Counted from the first letter of the stretch, positions 43,412 to 54,004 are shown. The stretch: 64,000 nucleotides of DNA from Rhineura floridana (GCF_030035675.1 NC_084499.1:17444739-17508738); one strand, 5' to 3'. The notes: a model not told the origin generated them from the letters alone. Made by a program: numbers and translations.

Positions 43412-43945
43412 CAAAATGAGCCCTGCTGGATCAGACCGAAGGCCCATCTAGTAGTAGTTGTTATTATTACATTTATATCCCACCTGTCCTTCAAGGAGCT
43501 CAGGGTGGTGTGCGCACAGGGTTCTCCCCCTCCCGATTTTATCCTCACAACAACCCTGTGAGGTAGGCTAGGCTGAGAGGCAGTGACCGGCCCAAGGTCA
43601 CCCAGTGAGCTTTATGGCCAAGCAGGGATTTGAACCCTGGTCTTCCAGGTTCCAGTCTGATACTCTAACCACTACACTATACTGGTTCTCAGCACAACAT
43701 TGGCTTTCTATCATCCTGTTCCCACAGTGGCCAATCAGATGCCCCTTGGATAGCCCACAAGTCGGTCTTGAAGAATATATCCCCTCCCCAGTACTGTTGC
43801 CCCCGAGCAACTGGTTCTTAAAGGTACACTGCCTCTCAAGATGGCAGTTCTATTAAGTGACTGCATGCCTATTAGCCATTGATAGACAGGACTCTCCTCC
43901 TCCATTCTTTTGTCCAACCCCCTTTTAAAGCCATCTAGCAACACA
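43412..43945 (-). repeat. CR1-type LINE 3' end, split by a Sauria SINE
   Basis: 43412-43451 ('gagccctgctggatcagacc') resumes near 43711 ('tcctgttcccacagtggcca') and runs to 'ccttttaaagccatctagca'. Confidence 0.7.
43452..43688 (-). repeat. Sauria SINE inside the CR1-type piece
   Basis: Reverse copy: (ta)n-rich tail, 'tttatatcccacctgtcctt', 'cctcacaacaaccctgtgag', 'atttgaaccctggtcttcc' and 'aaccactacactatactgg'. Confidence 0.85.
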
Positions 43946-44262
43946 GGAAGTTGCCCTGTACTGAGTCAGACCACTGGTTCGTTTGGCAGCGGCTCTCCAG
44001 GAATTGAACCTGGGGTCTTCTGCATGCAGTATTCAGATGCAGCTTGATTCTGAATGCCAGTTGATGGAAACCACAGGAGGGGAGAGTGCACTTGCGCTCA
44101 GGTCCTACTTGGGGGCTTCCCGTTGGGGCAACTGGTTGGCAATGTAAGAACAGGAGGCTGGACTCGATGGACCCCCTTTGGCCCAATCTAGGAGGGCTCT
44201 TCTTATGTTCTTATGCAAAGCAGATGCCCTGCCCCTGAGCTGCAGCCCTTCCCCCTAAAGTC
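43944..44262 (-). repeat. tRNA-Ala-like SINE split by a CR1-type piece
   Basis: 43944-44030 ends 'gtcttctgcatgcag'; the head resumes at 44213 'gcaaagcagatgccctgccc' and ends 'tgagctgcagcccttcc'. The short word atgca is present at both joins. Confidence 0.75.
44032..44212 (+). repeat. CR1-type LINE 3' end inside the SINE
   Basis: Runs from 'ctgaatgccagttgatggaa' to the complete end 'gggctcttcttatgttctta'. Confidence 0.8.
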
Positions 44263-45309
44263 AAGTGGGTGCCCATCAGCACATCCCGTGGGCAAGCGAA
44301 TCCCATATGTGCTGAGGTCGGGCCCTGGCCAAAGTCTCCTGGGGCCTGAGGGGCCCCTGAAGGGCCCTTCCTTAGGCTGGGTGGGTAGCTCGCCCTTCCA
44401 CAATCCATGGCAGTGTCGGATCCTGACCCTGCTGTGGATCGCAAAGAGGGAGCTCCCAGGCATCCCCCCTACTACTGTGCAGGCCTGCAATGCCCTCCTA
44501 CATGCCCCACATGCTGGCCACACTGCGGGCACATGCCTGCCATCAACCAAGATGGTGGCCGAGGCTTCCCTAACGGGCTGATGCCTGCCAGCATCTTGGT
44601 TGATGGCAGGCCTGCTTGCACAGCGCCGGCCAGCATTCGCTTCAAGGGAAAGGTAGGTGGAGCGCGCAGGTGGGTACCAGGACTCAGGGTAGGCTGGTGC
44701 CCAAGGGCCTTGGCAAGCCTGGTGCCGGCCCTACTTGTCATTTATCTGTCCCGACTCTAAGGCCAATCAGTCTGAAGCCCTACATTTCCACAACACTGAG
44801 CGAAACTAGTTTAGGTGCATCCAAGGCTGCTCAGGGAAGGTGACTCAGCAGAGTTCTGACTGTAGCGATGTGATAATTTCAAACTAAAATACTGATGGTG
44901 AAATTGCACTGCTAGAGGTGGCTGAGTTCAGCTTTCATGATCCAACAGTATGTAGCTGTGCGCTATCCATAGCCACCAAAGCCATAAAGGAGAGAGGGAA
45001 CAATTACGTTGTTTCCACAAATCATTAATTAGGTATTTTTTTTAAAAAAAAAGCCCAGAAAGCTTTTTCAAAAAACAAAACAGTTTAAGCAAGCTGCAGT
45101 TAACAAATGATGGAAATCATGATGTCTTATTACAGCAGAAAGTCCCTGCACTTTTCCACTAGCAAATCCAATTTGCCAAATCCCAAGGGATAGAAATGGG
45201 TCAAATCATGGCAACTCAGCTCCATACAGCTACACAGCAGACATCCCGATCTGTCAGGTGCTATGGGGCTCAGATGGGGAACCCCACAGGCCAGGCACAG
45301 ACTCCTTAT
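44263..45309. other. Intergenic sequence, no gene
   Basis: About 44280-44760 is GC-rich with several long uninformative frames on both strands. About 44870-45060 is AT-rich and repeat-free ('caattacgttgtttccacaa') and could be regulatory. Confidence 0.3.
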
Positions 45310-45415
45310 TCCAGGGGTGGGGCTCCAGATGTGGCCCTCCAGATGTTGCTGGACTCCAGCACCCATCATTCCCAGCAAACATGGCCAATGGGGTATTGGG
45401 TGTTTTTGTTCAAAA
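45310..45415. repeat. Palindromic MITE / hAT remnant
   Basis: 'ccaggggtggggctccagat' and 'ccctccagatgttgctggac' with 'gcaaacatggccaatggg'. The right arm is lost. Confidence 0.55.
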
Positions 45416-45499
45416 ACAGCTAGAGGGCTGCAAGTCTCTCCCCCACCCGCAATGCCCTACTGCTCCCTGTAACCCCATGGACCACCCTCCCCTCTGAGA

Positions 45500-45560
45500 A
45501 ACATAGGAAGATGCCTTATACTGAGTCAAACAATATTTCAGAGAGGAGGTCAGGTCTCCT
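45500..45560 (-). repeat. tRNA-Ala-like SINE fragment
   Basis: Only the 3' end of the SINE, 'ggaagatgccttatactgag', can be recognised. Confidence 0.5.
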
Positions 45561-45591
45561 GCTCCCCTGGAGCATTCACTATTTTTTTTTC

Positions 45592-45768
45592 TGCCTTCAA
45601 GTCGATCCTGACTTATGGCTACCCTATGAACAGGGTATTCAGGGTAAGTGGTATTCAGAGGGGTTTACCATTGCCTCCCTCTGAGGCTAGTCCTCCCCAG
45701 CTGGCTAGGGCCTGCTCAGCTTGCCACAGCTGCACAAGCCAGCCCCTTCCTTGTCCGCAAGTGCCAGC
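45592..45768 (-). repeat. Second BovB-tailed SINE type, short copy
   Basis: Tail 'tcaagtcgatcctgacttat' and 'gtggtattcagaggggttta', then the type-specific head 'ggctagtcctccccagctgg' and 'ccttccttgtccgcaagtgc'. It stops about 170 bases short of the copy at 7817-8190. Confidence 0.7.
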
Positions 45769-46129
45769 ATTCACTATACCTGCCCAATTTCCCTGCTTTT
45801 AACAGTTTGATAGAAATATCTGTCAGCAATATGTATGTTCTTAAACCGCAAGGGTTTTTTTTGCCTATTAGTGAATATTTGGTTAAGGGTAGGAAAACTT
45901 TCCCCCCCTTTGTGTTTAGTTCCAGACAGACATGCATCGGATTGCACTGTAAGCATTCTAAGGAGGAAGGCACTCAGCAAAGGCTATTACTCCTGGGGCA
46001 GGATGCGACGCAAGGTTCCCGCTGGCTGCAGCCCCTCCAGTCACAAGCGGATTCATCACCGCCTTACAAAGCCCTTGCTGCCAAAGGGCAGGCCACGCCA
46101 AAATGCCAATAAATGTATTAACATTTAAT
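45769..46129. other. Intergenic sequence, no gene
   Basis: No repeat is recognised. The overlapping frames at 45648-46128 have no domain signature. Confidence 0.3.
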
Positions 46130-46510
46130 GCACCCTGTTAAGCTGGTCATCGGACATGGTTGCTGATTCTTTGCTTTCCTCCTGCTGAGCGCCCTCCTGC
46201 TGCCCGCCTCTTAAGCGTTCAATCAGTCATTGCTGATCACAGATTGATTTGATTGCCAATACTCCAATACTGCCCCTCGCCACCCCCACCTTTTAATTTT
46301 CAGCATCAGGTTTTAATTACAAGTGTGGTGTGGCTGGCCTTGTCAAAGCGTATCGGAGTCTGTCTTGGGTTGTGTTTGTGAGTGAAAAGCCCAGCATAAA
46401 TTATTGATCTATCTTTGTTGAAAACTAATCTATCAATGGCTCCCTCGGGATGGGATGAGAGCAGAGGACAGAAACATTGATCATCAGAAGCTACTTGCAG
46501 AGTCACAGTC
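46130..46510. promoter_or_regulatory. Candidate conserved non-coding element
   Basis: Repeat-free. Homeodomain-like words are dense: 'cacagattgatttgattgcc', 'ttttaattacaagtg', 'ataaattattgatctatc', 'aaactaatctatcaatgg'. No coding frame is supported. Confidence 0.35.
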
Positions 46511-46519
46511 GACAGCAGC

Positions 46520-46610
46520 CTTGGGCAATCTGGTGCCGAATGGCAGTGCCGGCTGGGGCTGTTGGGAGATGTGGTCCAAAACAGCTGGAAGGCACCAGGT
46601 TGGTGAAGGG
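46520..46610. repeat. Palindromic MITE, partial
   Basis: 'ttgggcaatctggtgccgaa' faces 'gaaggcaccaggttggtgaa' around 'gccggctggggctgttggga'. Confidence 0.55.
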
Positions 46611-46885
46611 TGGAGGAGAATAAGATAAATTTAATGATAAATAAATAAATCCTGCAGGGCTCCCAGTTTGAGCTTCATGGCATGTGACAGATTGGGATGC
46701 ATGCTGTGTAACTTCACTGATCCAAATTAGGATTAGGTAAAACTGGTTTGCTGCAAGCATACTAACACACACACTCCAAAAAAACCCCAGAGACACGCCT
46801 TTCCAAATATTACTACTTGTAATAAATCTACATCTGTACTCCATTGCTGAGCACAACACATCTGCAAACATCTATTTTTCCAAAG

Positions 46886-46955
46886 GCACAGTAAGCCGCC
46901 CTGGGCTCCTTCTAGGAGGAAGGGAGGGATATAAATTTAATAAATATATTTATTT
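46886..46955 (+). repeat. L2-type LINE tail
   Basis: 'aagccgccctgggctccttc' then 'agggatataaatttaataaa'. Confidence 0.65.
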
Positions 46956-47033
46956 CTTCTCAGAAGAAGAAAAGCTGGCCTTGGGAAGGAAGCGAAGGTG
47001 GTTGCACAGAGTCAGAGCTTGGAAGTAATTCAT

Positions 47034-47113
47034 TGTGTGTTATGTGCCTTCAGGTAGACTATGACTTATGGCGACCCTATGAATCAGCAACCTCCAATAG
47101 TATCTGTTGTAAA
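47034..47113 (-). repeat. BovB LINE 3' tail
   Basis: Reverse BovB end: 'gtgtgttatgtgccttcagg' and 'gcgaccctatgaatcagcaa'. Confidence 0.75.
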
Positions 47114-47917
47114 CCACCCTTAGGAAAAATGAATTGCTTGTTATATATCACTTGCTTTGAGGAAAAGGTGGGTAATTTCTTTACATTTTGATTGTAATAG
47201 GAGTAATTTTATAACTTTTGAGGTGTAATTGTGATGTTTCCAGCATTACTGTTGGGCATTGCGGGGGAGGGGAGAGCAAGGGAAGTCTTCTGCTGCTCTG
47301 ATTCATAGATGAAAATCATGTGCCTCAAACTCTGAGTGGTGACCTCTGCCTCCCTCCCCGCCTCCTTTACCAGTGGAGAGTCCACCACTGTTACCTTACG
47401 GATTAAAAGATCCCTATGACCCTGTGTGTGTGTGTGTGTTTATTTTTAATGTTGTTTTAGGCTACTGAGGTGTGGATCACCCAACGCCAGCAGCTTGTAG
47501 ACACTCTAATTTTTGTTTTTTTAAAGTAAAACTGTAATTGTAGCGATTATTTTTGAGTAACGGTAATCAATTCCTTTCAGAATAATTGTAATGGTAATGT
47601 ACTTATTTTTGGGGCCATGTAACAGTGATTGTAATTTATTCGTTTTGAAAGCAATCATCCAAGCTCTGTACATGGTGTTCAAGCCATGGGGAAGCTGCAC
47701 CTTTTACAAGTGATCAGATCAGAACTGGCCACACCAGGTCGGTTGCCGATGCTCCATGCTACTTCTGCTGCCACACAGTTATCCTGATTGAATGCTAGCC
47801 TTTTTGTTATCAAAAAGCAAGTGAATGAGCAGGACGAAATGAACGATGCGCAGTCATCAGATCAAGCAGGGAAAGGATGTCTCAGCAGAAATGATCCCCC
47901 CCCCAGCACAGTTTGGA
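47114..47917. other. Intergenic sequence, no gene
   Basis: Contains a (tg)n run at about 47424-47440. About 47510-47640 has T-rich words with 'aattgtaatggtaatg' iterations. No gene is seen. Confidence 0.3.
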
Positions 47918-48215
47918 ACACAGAATCCTAGAACAGTAGAGTCGGAAGGGGTCTGTGAGGCCATCGAGTCCAACCTGCTACTCAATGCAGGAATCCAACT
48001 TAAAGCATCCCCAGCAGGTGGCTGTCCAGCTGCCTCTTGAAGGCCTCCAGTGTTGGAGAGCCCCCCTCCTCCCACGGTCATGGCTCCATTGTCATACCGC
48101 TTTAGCAGTTAGGAAGTTTTTCCTGATATTCACTTGAAGTCTGGCTTCCTGCAACTTGAGCCCATTACCCTGTAACCTGCCCTCTGGGATGATTGAGAAG
48201 AGATCCTCCCCGTCA
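47918..48215 (-). repeat. CR1 LINE 3' end, bird-like tail
   Basis: 'cagaatcctagaacagtaga' at the tail, then 'gaggccatcgagtccaacct' and 'ggctgtccagctgcctcttg', matching 30673-31000. Confidence 0.8.
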
Positions 48216-48242
48216 CACTCTCCCAATATTCCCAATATTGGG

Positions 48243-48530
48243 ATACAGCGAGGGTGGGGAACCGATGGTCCAAGGCCTGAATGTGGCCCTCAGGCCTCTC
48301 TGTGTGGCCCACAGAACGCTCCCCTCTCACTCGCTCTGCTTGAGTGCTTTTTGCCTGGCTAGAATGTGTCCCTTATACTCTGATATTGCTTCCTGTCTGC
48401 CTGGATGGAAGTCAGAGACGTGTGTGTGTGTAGAAACTAGCCTCCTATACATTCACATTCATCGCTCTACCCACGTCTGCCTTTGGCCTCACCCCACAAC
48501 TGTTGTTTTTACCACCCAACATGGGTGAAA
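48243..48530 (+). repeat. hAT element (CAGGGGTGGGGAAC family), right end lost
   Basis: 'cgagggtggggaaccgatgg' and 'tgaatgtggccctcaggcct', with a (gt)n run at 48421-48432. Confidence 0.6.
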
Positions 48531-48554
48531 AATGTGAGATACAACCATCTAGAG

Positions 48555-48762
48555 CAAGGATAGGGAACTTCAAATGCGGCCCTCCAGTCCTTTCTATCTG
48601 GCCCCTTGGGACTCTCCCCAGGCCATACTGCCTAAGGCAAGAACGTTCTTGTTGCTCTGCTTACTTTTGCTTCTGGCCCCTCCCACTGCTGGCATGCGGC
48701 CCCTGGAAGGCTGCCCAGAAGGGAATGTGGCTCTCAGGCAGGAAAAGGTCCCCGCACCCCTG
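48555..48762 (+). mobile_element. hAT element (CAGGGGTGGGGAAC family) with target duplication
   Basis: 208 bases from caaggatagggaac to ccccgcacccctg. The flanks atctagag (48547-48554) and atctaaag (48763-48770) match at seven of eight bases. This copy confirms hAT-type target size for the family. Confidence 0.8.
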
Positions 48763-48770
48763 ATCTAAAG

Positions 48771-49234
48771 CAAGAAAAGGAGGATGCTGCAGAAGCATGA
48801 GAGGGAAGAGAGTTTCTGTGCAAGCTTCAGACAGAGGACCGGCTAAACGGAAAGGACGATCTGAGGAAAAGATCAGGCTGCAGTGGGTGGCATCCTCTAT
48901 TTTTACACTGAACTTCTGGGCACTGTGCGTGGAAGGACAATTGCTGGCTCCCAAAGCCTCCCTCTGGCTGTCACCTATCGACGTGGAGACATTTAAAAGA
49001 AAGGCTCCCTATTCTTCTCTCTTGGCTGCATTTTCCTTTCAGCTCCTGTGATTGCTGGGCTTGGTTTACAAGCTCTGTAAGGAAAGTTCTTCCGAGGTGT
49101 GTGGAGCACAGACGCGGCTCACGCGGGCAAGCCCCACCACTTGCCAATCAAGGAAACTCAAAATCCTGTCGGTGGGGTTAAAAAAAAAAGAAATACATCT
49201 TGGGAAGGGAACAAAATGGCAAAGGACCATATCA
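48771..49234. other. Intergenic sequence, unique
   Basis: No repeat is recognised. About 49040-49180 is moderately GC-rich with 'tgattgctgggcttggttta'. Overlapping short frames are not called. Confidence 0.3.
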
Positions 49235-49390
49235 ATTTATGTTCAGTGGCAGAGCATCTGCTTTGCATGCAGAAGGTCTCCGGGTTCAGCCCCTGGTATC
49301 TGGAGCTGAAAGGAACAGTCAACAGTTAATGGGAAAGACAATTCTGCCCCAAGACCCCAGGGAGTTGCTGGCGGTCAGAGTAGGCAATAT
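49235..49390 (+). repeat. tRNA-Ala-like SINE, 5' end eroded
   Basis: 'gttcagtggcagagcatctg' and 'ttgcatgcagaaggtctccg', then 'ttgctggcggtcagagtagg'. Confidence 0.75.
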
Positions 49391-49749
49391 ATATTTAAAG
49401 TATTTTTTAAAGCCGAGTAAGGCTCCCAGGGTGGCTTATAAAGGTCAGCGATGAGCCACGACACAAAAGGAAAAGGGATTGGGTTGGAAGAGGAAAAAAT
49501 CAAGCTTGGACACTATTTCTTAGTTACAGAGTTCTTGTAATGACTAGCTGGAATTGAAAGACGTCAAGGAAAGGAGGAATGAAGAGTTGCTGGGCTTTCA
49601 GCAGAGCTAATGGAGAGGCCCTGCACTCCTGTCTCACTCCCTCTCCCAGACCCTGATGGAAAGGCTGCTGTAATGACAATTTATCTAGAATGCTGGACTA
49701 GATGGACAAATTTAATTATTACATTTATTATCCTATCTTTCCTCAAAAG

Positions 49750-49945
49750 AAATTCATGGAGGATAAAGGCTACCAATGGCTACTGACCACAATGGCCACA
49801 GCTGGAAGCAGGATGCTTCTGAATACCAGTCGCTGGAAACTGCAGGAAGGGGGAGTGCTCTTGTATCTGGCTGGCCACTGCGAGAACAGGATGTTGGATT
49901 AGATGGGCAGTTGGCCTGATCCAGCCAGGATCTTCTTTTGATGGC
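49750..49945 (+). repeat. CR1-type LINE 3' end
   Basis: 'aattcatggaggataaaggc' to 'ttggcctgatccagccagga'. It has an internal deletion compared with 57180-57440. Confidence 0.7.
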
Positions 49946-50149
49946 CTTAGCAATGGCAGTTGCCCGGCCAAGGAAAGGGGTTTTACGCATTGCTTAAGAT
50001 TTCACCAATCAACAGAGCAATCACGGTACACACGATTACTCAGACGTAAGCTTTGCTGTGGCCTTCCTCGAGGGTAAGTGCTCATATAGGGTTGCAGCCT
50101 AAATCAATTAAAAACTAGATGACTAATCAACGGGAGAAAAATCTTTTAC
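49946..50149. other. Unassigned intergenic sequence
   Basis: The words 'cacacgattactcagacgta' and 'catatagggttgcagcc' look like scraps of the gtaagcccca palindromic repeat. Confidence 0.3.
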
Positions 50150-50540
50150 TGGTTGACAGCCCTAATAATTACTAGTTACTTAAATTTTTCATTATGCTTG
50201 GTTGAATAGCTCTTATGCTCTTAGTGCCTGAATGCGGAGTACAGACCTTAATCATTTATTATGACACACATTTTAAAAGAAACGTGCTAGGGAGGAGTAA
50301 CAAATAAATCACTGGCTGTGCATGTGTGTAATTTGGCTGATCACTCCTGGTCCACAGAGTAACCATGTGTGTTTTTGTCCTCTATAACAAGCTGCGTAGC
50401 TTAGCCATTGAGATTAACAGGAAATCAGTTCGGGAACACGAAGATTATAACATTCCAAGAGGAAACCTGGCAGGAATTAAGAATCTGTGTATCGGCATCT
50501 CGCGTCAAGAGGCAAAAATTACAATGTGCTTAACGTGGGC
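50150..50540. promoter_or_regulatory. Candidate conserved non-coding element
   Basis: Repeat-free, AT-rich. Notable words are 'gaccttaatcatttattatg', 'agtaacaaataaatcactgg' and 'gtgtgtaatttggctgatca'. No splice-bounded frame is seen. Confidence 0.35.
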
Positions 50541-50562
50541 TATCCTTGGGCTTGGTCCAGAG

Positions 50563-50724
50563 TAGGAATGGCAGGATCTGTCAATTTCAGTTCTCTCAAG
50601 TTTCTCATATAATGCATTTTTATTTGTTGTTTTCACATGATGGCTGTGTTTTCGTTCAGAAAGTGCAAATTAGGTAGATTCGCTTTTGAATGAGGACTGA
50701 ATCGAACTTCTTTCCCCATCTGCA
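50563..50724 (+). mobile_element. hAT element (TAGGGATGG family), internally deleted
   Basis: Starts taggaatgg and ends ccccatctgca, but keeps only about 160 of 434 bases. The target duplication is not convincing. Confidence 0.65.
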
Positions 50725-50734
50725 CCCAGCACAA

Positions 50735-50815
50735 CAGATTGGCCATGCTGGCTGGGGCTGATGGGAGTTGTAGTCCAGTCCAGCAACATCTAGAGGGCCA
50801 TCAGTTCCCCACCCC
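50735..50815. repeat. Palindromic MITE, right half
   Basis: 'ggccatgctggctggggctg' and 'atgggagttgtagtccag', ending 'tcagttccccacccctg', i.e. a hAT-style right end. Confidence 0.6.
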
Positions 50816-50888
50816 TGCCTTAAAGACTCAAATAGAGGCTTAAGCCACAAACAAGTATTCATCTTCAAGATACCATTCAACACAGGGA

Positions 50889-51003
50889 ATTTGTTGTTGT
50901 TATGTGCCTCCAACTCGACTGCGACTTATGGCAACCCCATGAATCAGCGACCTCCAAGAGCATCTGTCATGAACCACCCTGTTCAGATCTTGTAAGTTCC
51001 GGT
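50889..51003 (-). repeat. BovB LINE 3' tail
   Basis: (ttg)n, 'tatgtgcctccaactcgact' and 'caaccccatgaatcagcgac', continuing to 'ttcagatcttgtaagttc'. Confidence 0.8.
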
Positions 51004-51415
51004 CTAACACAGGGAATACAGCCTTGGATACAATTTACATCTGTGTCCATCGTGACACATGGTGTTACAAGTAATTCAGGAAAGCATGGGTGCTACAGGG
51101 CCTTGAATCTCAGGATGCATAGAGAGAAACCAGAAAACTGTGAGTTTTTCTGTTGTGGGGTGAGCTCTGTGCCCTCCTCCATTGCTTCTCAAATGAGACA
51201 TGTAGAGCCTCCAGAGTGAACGTCAATGCTTGCAACTGACTCCCAAAACAAACGTGTGATGCCGTCTCTGTCGCTTCCTTCAAAATGCTTCTCAAGGCCC
51301 ACCTGTTCCATGACGCCTTTGGCTCAACTCCCTAGTTTCCGAGCCCCAGCTAAAACAAAGCCTATAACCAAGGCACATGGAAATGGAACAAATGCATATT
51401 CCTTCCCTCTCCTGC
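51004..51415. other. Intergenic sequence, no gene
   Basis: Near 51275-51345 the minus strand has short frames and the plus strand reads 'cttcaaaatgcttctcaagg'. No repeat or exon can be supported. Confidence 0.25.
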
Positions 51416-51762
51416 CAATGGTTCCCAAACATTTCCCCCCATGGACCACTTGGAAAAATGCTGAGGCTCTTGGTGGACCACTTAACAATTTTTCTGCCTC
51501 TTGTCGCAATTGAATGCGCCATGCTAGATGCCGTATGATTTTTAATTACATTTTTATTGCTGCTTCTCATATCGTATTCTAATTTGATTTCCACAGAATT
51601 CAAATTGTAGCACCATAAAATACAATATAAGAAATAAAGGAAGAAGCAAAAAGAGAATTAAAAATAAATACGGATGTTTAATACGGACATGCCATGGACC
51701 ACCTGAATGAAGGCTGTGGACCACTGGTGGTTCCCAGTTCCCAGTTTGGGAATCCCTGATCT
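51416..51762. mobile_element. hAT-type element with ggttcccaaac ends
   Basis: Left 'atggttcccaaacatttccc', interior 'gctcttggtggaccacttaa', right 'ccagtttgggaatccctg'. Third copy of the family at 35643 and 39684. Confidence 0.7.
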
Positions 51763-51765
51763 ATG

Positions 51766-51865
51766 CTGAATGTTAGATTGTAAACTCTTTGGGGCAGGGA
51801 ATTGTGCTTTTGTACTCTTTCAAGCACCAGGCACCTTGATAAGCACTGTATCAATAAAACAATGG
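51766..51865 (+). repeat. LINE-tail-like fragment
   Basis: 'tagattgtaaactctttggg' and 'aagcactgtatcaataaaac' resemble ancient L2/CR1 tails. Weak. Confidence 0.35.
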
Positions 51866-52329
51866 CTCCTTCCTCTTCACACCTTCCTGGAACTCTTTGG
51901 GTGAGCTGTCTACCCCAACAGACTGTTCCCCTGTGTGCTTACTGCATGAAACATATTTGGTAGATGACACCAAACAAATTATATTTTCCCCACACAATTA
52001 TTTGGTTATACTTATTGATTTATAATGGTACTTTTGCTCTGCACTTTCTGTCCACATGGGTCTTATGGGGAGGCTTAAAATTCAGCTATAAAGACAACAC
52101 AACAATTCAAAGCAAGCAAATAAATGATCAGCTCACAGGAACAACAAAAAAAACCAAAACAGCAGCCAGAGGACAAACATTAGCAAGAACTTCCATAAAA
52201 CAAAAATGAAAGACAAATGTATGTATTTTAGCTAACTGGCTGCTGTTGATGTGTTGGCTTCACAGAACTGATTTTAAAAAATGTCAAGAGTGACCTGAAC
52301 AGTCTCTTGCCTTCCACATATTAAAGAGC
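51866..52329. other. AT-rich intergenic sequence
   Basis: No clear repeat. An A-rich stretch at 52080-52210 may be an old LINE 3' UTR. Confidence 0.3.
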
Positions 52330-52840
52330 ATCAAAAGAGGATTTTCCCTCTTTTGATCATATATCTTTTTATTTTTTAAATGCCATGGGACTTGGGGGAG
52401 GAAAAAAATAACCACCTCTGATTCAAAGAGCACAATGGGGGGGATTTCCAATAAAAACGTTTGCAGACAATAATTATCTGCATCCCAAACTGGTCAAAAA
52501 TGCAGCATCAAGGGGATTAAGAAAATAGCAATGCATTTTATCCCCTTGAACGCAGCTTGTGAAGCAATGTACTGGACTTCAAATCTAAGTCAGGCTTCTT
52601 TGAACATCTGAATGCATTCTCTCAATGCAAATGGATAAAAAAAGCCCATTCTCTTTTCTTTTTCATTTCCTTTCAAATAATAATTTGTTCCAAAAGATAA
52701 TAGGTGAATGTGGGAGGGGGAGAGAGAGAGATTCTTCCCTGGCTAAGTTCACAAATGCAGTGAGAATTTAAAACATTTCAGAGAGGAAATTGCATTTAAC
52801 CTGTATGTGGTGTGCACCAGGGACACTTCCATACCTAAGT
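52330..52840. promoter_or_regulatory. Candidate conserved non-coding element
   Basis: One of the longest repeat-free AT-rich blocks. It carries 'gacaataattatctgcatcc', 'aaggggattaagaaaatagc', 'caatgcaaatggataaaa' and 'caaataataatttgttcc'. No coding frame of note. Confidence 0.38.
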
Positions 52841-53084
52841 CAGAGAAAGAGCTTAAAAAGTGCTAAACCAACAATGAAGTCATATCTAAAGCTCAAATTC
52901 ATGGTGGGTCCATCAGTCCCTTTTCATGCAGTTGAATTCCTTTGGTAGCACCAGTCCCTGTGTAATGAGGGAAGCAGATGGCAGAAATGAAGCTTAACGT
53001 TATGCTGTCCACTGACTAGCATCAACCACAACTATTAAATTGAAAAACTGCACGTGCAATCCTAAGGTTAGGCAGGTGGGGGAT

Positions 53085-53212
53085 GTCTGAAGGCCCTCTG
53101 GATGCCGTGGTCTATAACTCCCATCACCCTCAGCCAGCATAGCCAATGGTCAGGGAGGGTGGGAGTTGTAGTCCAGTAACATCTAGGGGGCAGTATGTTG
53201 GCTACCCCTGAT
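53085..53212. repeat. Palindromic MITE
   Basis: 'aaggccctctggatgccgtg' and 'aactcccatcaccctcagcc' face 'gtgggagttgtagtccagta' and 'gttggctacccctg'. Confidence 0.65.
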
Positions 53213-53275
53213 GCAGCATCATTCCCAGGGGCATTTATGAAAATCACACCACTTTTAGAATGCTTTTGTTTTGTT

Positions 53276-53347
53276 TTCTTGGTGTGTTTGCTGCCTTGAG
53301 CTCCTTTGGGAGGAAGGCTATGATATAAATTCAATAAACAATAATAA
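53276..53347 (+). repeat. L2/Sauria-type tail
   Basis: 'tttgctgccttgagctcctt' and 'gaaggctatgatataaattc', then (aat)n. Confidence 0.55.
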
Positions 53348-53559
53348 TTTGGAAGGGTGGGGGAGGATACATGCCCCCATAAACATGCATTGAAAGGATA
53401 ACATGCAGATGGAAAGGGTACAAGCTGCCATTCAGATCACAAGGGAGAAACTCTCAAGAAGCTGAACTGTTTTGTTATTTAAAACATACTCGCATTTCAC
53501 CTTAGCACCAGAAAATAAGGGGATGATCCCTTCCACTGGAGACTGGTAGCTCCGTTGTC

Positions 53560-53695
53560 ACTGGGTCAGTGAATCCGTTCCAGGGTTTAGCCCAAACGTA
53601 CAAGGAGCTGTCCTTTCAAGCACTTTGGACAGCTCCTTGAAAGTCTGGACTAAAACCCGGCACTACCTCAGACATCGGAGTCATCCATCTCCACT
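53560..53695 (+). repeat. Unclassified repeat, copy 2 of 2
   Basis: Shares 'tttggacagctccttgaaag' and 'tctggactaaaacccgg' with 20222-20345. It also has an internal inverted echo 'caaggagctgtcctttcaag' at about 53601. Confidence 0.5.
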
Positions 53696-53810
53696 GATCC
53701 CTTCTGTATCCTCACAACAACCCTGTGAAGGAGGTAATCCTGAGAGTGACTGGCAGAAGGTCAATGGCAAGATCCTGGGGTTTCGACCCGCAAGGGTACT
53801 ATGTACAGAT
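53696..53810 (-). repeat. Sauria SINE, degraded fragment
   Basis: 'atcctcacaacaaccctgtg' and 'gagagtgactggcagaaggt' in reverse order of a SINE body. Confidence 0.5.
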
Positions 53811-54004
53811 CACACATGGAGGCTATGCTATAACATGAGAGGAGTTCTCATAACGAAGGTCTCTCTCCCCTTCCCCTACCACTCAGAGGAGGCACAAAAT
53901 ATGCGAGACCGTGATCAATTTGGGCTTATTATGGCTGGATATTGTAATTCCCATTAGTATCAGTGGGGCATGTGTTTCTCAGGAGCCTGACTGACTTCAA
54001 CTAA

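Noticed and set aside
44203-44760. Overlapping frames of 77-122 codons on both strands
   Set aside because: A GC-rich stretch next to a SINE head gives frames in several phases; none has a recognisable domain or start context.
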